Shown in pieces: positions 15,670 through 17,568 of a DNA stretch of 17,568 nt (position 1 is the first letter of the stretch; each line of letters opens with the position of its first letter). The position numbers and the translations under genes are program-made. Below the pieces are notes generated by a model. The model made no database searches and was not told the DNA's origin. It worked only from the letters and a program-made list of their open reading frames with translations. The stretch spans positions 1-17,568 of the forward strand of contig JAKLEJ010000021.1 in the NCBI GenBank assembly GCA_022711695.1, in the 5' to 3' direction. The DNA comes from Verrucomicrobiota bacterium (GTDB lineage: Bacteria; Verrucomicrobiota; Verrucomicrobiia; Limisphaerales; JACRJZ01).

Positions 15670-16482
15670 TCACATGTAGCCGTCGCGGCGGAGCTTCTCG
15701 AAGGCGTCCTCGCTCTCCTTGTCCTGGGCGCGGCCGGCGCGCTCGGGGGCGCGGGTCACGCGCAGTTCCTCGATGATCTCCCGCACGGTGCGGGCCCGGG
15801 ACTGGATGGGAAAGGTGCAGGGGAAGCAGCCGATCGAGCGGTAGCGCTCGCCCTTCTCGTTGGCGAAGTAGAGCGGGATGACCGGGATGTTCTCGCGCTC
15901 GATGTATTCCCAGATGTTCAGCTCCGTCCAGTGCAGCAAGGGGTGGATGCGGATGTGCGTTCCCTTGTCGTAGTCCGTTTTGAACTGGTCCCACAGCTCG
16001 GGCGGCTGATCCTCGACGTTCCATTCCATGTTCTTGTCCCGCGGGCTGAAATAGCGCTCCTTGGCCCGGGTGGGCTCCTCGTCGCGGCGCACGCCGACGA
16101 CCACCCCGGTGAAGCCGTGCTTTTCCAGCACCGCCTTGAGCGCGTCCTTCTTCAGCGTCCCGCAGCATTCCACCCGGCTGGCCCGTCCGTTGGGAAAGGT
16201 GCGCCCCTCGCGCAAGACCTCCTCGTTCCGCCCCACCACGAGCTGCAGGTTCCATTCCCGCATCAGCCGGTCGCGGTACTCGATCATGCTGGGGATCTTG
16301 TAGGTCGTGTCCACATGCACCAGCGGGAAGGGCACGTGGCCGAAAAAGGCCTTGCGCGCCAGCCACAGCAGCACGGTCGAGTCCTTGCCGATGCTCCAGA
16401 GCATGGCCATGTTCTCGAACTTGTTGAAAGCCTCGCGAAAGATGTAGATCGACTGGTTTTCCAGTTTGGTCAGGTAATCCAT
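15670..16482 (-). CDS. cysD: Sulfate adenylyltransferase subunit 2
   Basis: 270 residues. This is the ATP-pyrophosphatase-fold catalytic subunit that makes APS from ATP and sulfate in complex with CysN. The PP-loop is SIGKDST (30-36). Other signatures are VHVDTTYKIPSMIEYRD, the ECCGTLKKDALK segment, VVVGVRRDEEPTRAKERYFS and HPLLHWTELNIWEYI, with RYRSIGCFPCTFPI near 217. It is somewhat shorter than the E. coli protein (about 300 residues), but all catalytic segments are present. The start at 16482 (MDYLTKLENQSIYIFREAF) matches family N-termini; upstream in-frame extension would overlap cysH. It lies 44 bases after cysH and 52 bases before cysNC, consistent with a single operon. No Shine-Dalgarno motif is visible. 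Confidence 0.97.
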   Translation of the reverse strand: MDYLTKLENQSIYIFREAFNKFENMAMLWSIGKDSTVLLWLARKAFFGHVPFPLVHVDTTYKIPSMIEYRDRLMREWNLQLVVGRNEEVLREGRTFPNGRASRVECCGTLKKDALKAVLEKHGFTGVVVGVRRDEEPTRAKERYFSPRDKNMEWNVEDQPPELWDQFKTDYDKGTHIRIHPLLHWTELNIWEYIERENIPVIPLYFANEKGERYRSIGCFPCTFPIQSRARTVREIIEELRVTRAPERAGRAQDKESEDAFEKLRRDGYM

Positions 16483-16526
16483 GGGATGAGTGTCTGTTAA
16501 GCTGCCCGCGCGCCGCCTCCGCCCCC

Positions 16527-17246
16527 TCAGGCTTTGCGGGCCATGAAGGTGTGCAGTCCGCACTCGGTCTTCTGAAATCCGATCCAGCGCCCGGCTCGCT
16601 CGTCGTCCGACGCCGCCGTCCGGGTGGTGCAAGGCTGGCAGCCGATGCTGCGATAGCCCTGGTCATGAAGCGGATTGTAGGGGATTTGGCGCTGTTTGAG
16701 GTAGTCCCAGACCGCCTCGCGAGTCCAGGCGGCCATCGGGTTGAGCTTGACGATGTCACGGCCCGAAGCGGGGTCGAAGACATAGACTTCCACCACCGCC
16801 ACGCTGGCGCGGGTGGCGCTCTGCTGGCGCCGCAGCCCGGTGATCCAGCAGTCCAGGCTCGCCAGCTTTGCCTGGAGCGGCAGCACCTTGCGCAGGGTGC
16901 AGCAGAGGTCCGGATCCCGCTTCCACAGCTCGGCCCCATGGGCCGTGGCCTGCTGCTCGACGGTCAGGTCCGGCTCCAGCGCCTCGATCGGGTGGCCGAA
17001 ATAGGCCTCGAGCCGGCTTCGCAACTCGCGGGTCTCGTCAAAAAGGAGGCCCGTGTCGATGGTGAAGACCGGGAACCGGAACCCGGCGCGGCGAGCCAGG
17101 TCCATCATCACCAGGCCGGCGCCCTGGAAGCTGGTGCCGATGGCCGCGCGCGCCCCGAAGCGCTCCCACGCCCACCGAAGCGCCTCCTCGGCGGGGAGCT
17201 GTTCGAAGCGCTCGTTCAGAGCCTGGAGTTCGAGGTTTGAGATCAT
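16527..17246 (-). CDS. cysH: Assimilatory adenylylsulfate (APS/PAPS) reductase with Fe-S cysteine motif
   Basis: 239 residues. It reduces activated sulfate to sulfite using thioredoxin or glutaredoxin. The PAPS-reductase fold shows GTSFQGAGLVMMDLAR near 37, FTIDTGLLFDETREL near 61 and WITGLRRQQSATR near 134. The catalytic C-terminal cysteine is in ECGLH (Cys229). Cys115-Cys116 (DLCCTLRK) and Cys203/Cys206 (GCQPC) make the CC...CxxC set that ligates a 4Fe-4S cluster. In this family that set marks APS-using enzymes (bacterial and plant APR type) rather than the cluster-free PAPS reductases of E. coli. The start at 17246 gives a normal-length protein; upstream extension is low complexity. The sulfite reductase gene ends 91 bases upstream and cysD starts 44 bases downstream. 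Confidence 0.95.
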   Translation of the reverse strand: MISNLELQALNERFEQLPAEEALRWAWERFGARAAIGTSFQGAGLVMMDLARRAGFRFPVFTIDTGLLFDETRELRSRLEAYFGHPIEALEPDLTVEQQATAHGAELWKRDPDLCCTLRKVLPLQAKLASLDCWITGLRRQQSATRASVAVVEVYVFDPASGRDIVKLNPMAAWTREAVWDYLKQRQIPYNPLHDQGYRSIGCQPCTTRTAASDDERAGRWIGFQKTECGLHTFMARKA

Positions 17247-17337
17247 TCGTCTTGCGGCCTGGCTGTCTGGGCTCGGGCCAGCCTGTGTAAGGTCAGGACG
17301 TCGATGAAGAGGAGTCGTCTCAGAAAATGCCTCTGCC

Positions 17338-17568
17338 TCAGGACGCCGGAGCGGACGTCGGTGAACCAGCCGGGGCCGGCAGAGTCGGCCAGATAACCCG
17401 GGCGCACCAGTCGCCAAAGCCCTCGTCCGTCTGACGCTCGTCGCGAAACCGGGTGAACAAGGGCTTCAGCTCTTTCTCGATGTCCGCCTCTTTGACGTTC
17501 TCGAGGAAGGGGCGGGCCATGCGGGTGCTGGGACGGTTGCCGCCCAGCCAGAGCTGGTAGCGGCCCGG
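17338..17568 (-). CDS. C-terminal end of a sirohaem sulfite/nitrite reductase (partial, 5' end outside window)
   Basis: The last 76 residues of a protein entering from the right edge. The visible GRYQLWLGGNRPSTRMARPF, followed by FRDERQTDEGFGDWCARVIW, matches the C-terminal region of ferredoxin- or NADPH-dependent sulfite reductase haemoprotein (CysI/Sir/NirA superfamily), where a Y-x-L-x-LGGN strand and a GFGDWCxR ending are typical. The sirohaem and 4Fe-4S cysteines lie upstream, outside the window, so sulfite versus nitrite specificity cannot be read directly. Its position immediately before cysH, cysD and cysNC makes sulfite reduction to sulfide the likely role. Confidence 0.82.
   Translation of the reverse strand, partial: PGRYQLWLGGNRPSTRMARPFLENVKEADIEKELKPLFTRFRDERQTDEGFGDWCARVIWPTLPAPAGSPTSAPAS

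Noticed and set aside
13674..15776. Long plus-strand frame opposite cysNC
   Set aside because: Antisense shadow of a conserved minus-strand gene; no family resemblance.

Overview
This GC-rich bacterial window is packed almost entirely on the minus strand with housekeeping and central-metabolism genes. The content suggests an anaerobic or facultative heterotroph, perhaps of the Verrucomicrobiota/PVC group. That guess rests on three things: the DUF4912 + GH57 gene pair, a HAF-repeat protein remnant, and near-absence of Shine-Dalgarno motifs. No rRNA, tRNA or universal marker other than ribosomal protein S1 is present, so the assignment is tentative.

Layout, read in the direction of transcription from high to low coordinates. 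(1) 17568-13719 is a sulfate-assimilation cluster: the C-terminal end of a sirohaem sulfite/nitrite reductase, then cysH (reductase with Fe-S cysteines), cysD and a fused cysNC (ATP sulfurylase GTPase + APS kinase). Together they take sulfate to APS/PAPS, sulfite and sulfide. (2) 13629-10528 is a DUF4912 protein with an extremely basic N-terminus, followed 6 bases later by a GH57 glucan branching enzyme. (3) 10465-9230 is argG. (4) 9250-7293 is the one accessory-looking patch. It holds a plus-strand HAF-repeat gene remnant converging on argG, a vapBC toxin-antitoxin pair with an ATGA overlap and a repeat-rich operator, and a small dual-CDGSH iron-sulfur protein. (5) 6893-2148 holds rpsA (six S1 domains) with a hairpin-rich leader, a GmhB-like HAD phosphatase lacking the usual zinc cysteines, and nfnA-nfnB (electron-bifurcating NADH-dependent ferredoxin:NADP+ oxidoreductase). 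(6) 1966-1 is the N-terminal two thirds of gcvP, the glycine cleavage P protein, cut by the window edge.

Functionally the window links redox balancing (NfnAB), one-carbon/glycine catabolism (GcvP), sulfur assimilation, arginine synthesis and alpha-glucan storage. I saw no CRISPR array, transposase, prophage or classical defence island. The least-described item is the DUF4912-GH57 pair. The other points of note are small: the vapBC operator, the zinc-less GmhB, the APS-reductase/APS-kinase combination, and the leader and start-site architecture.
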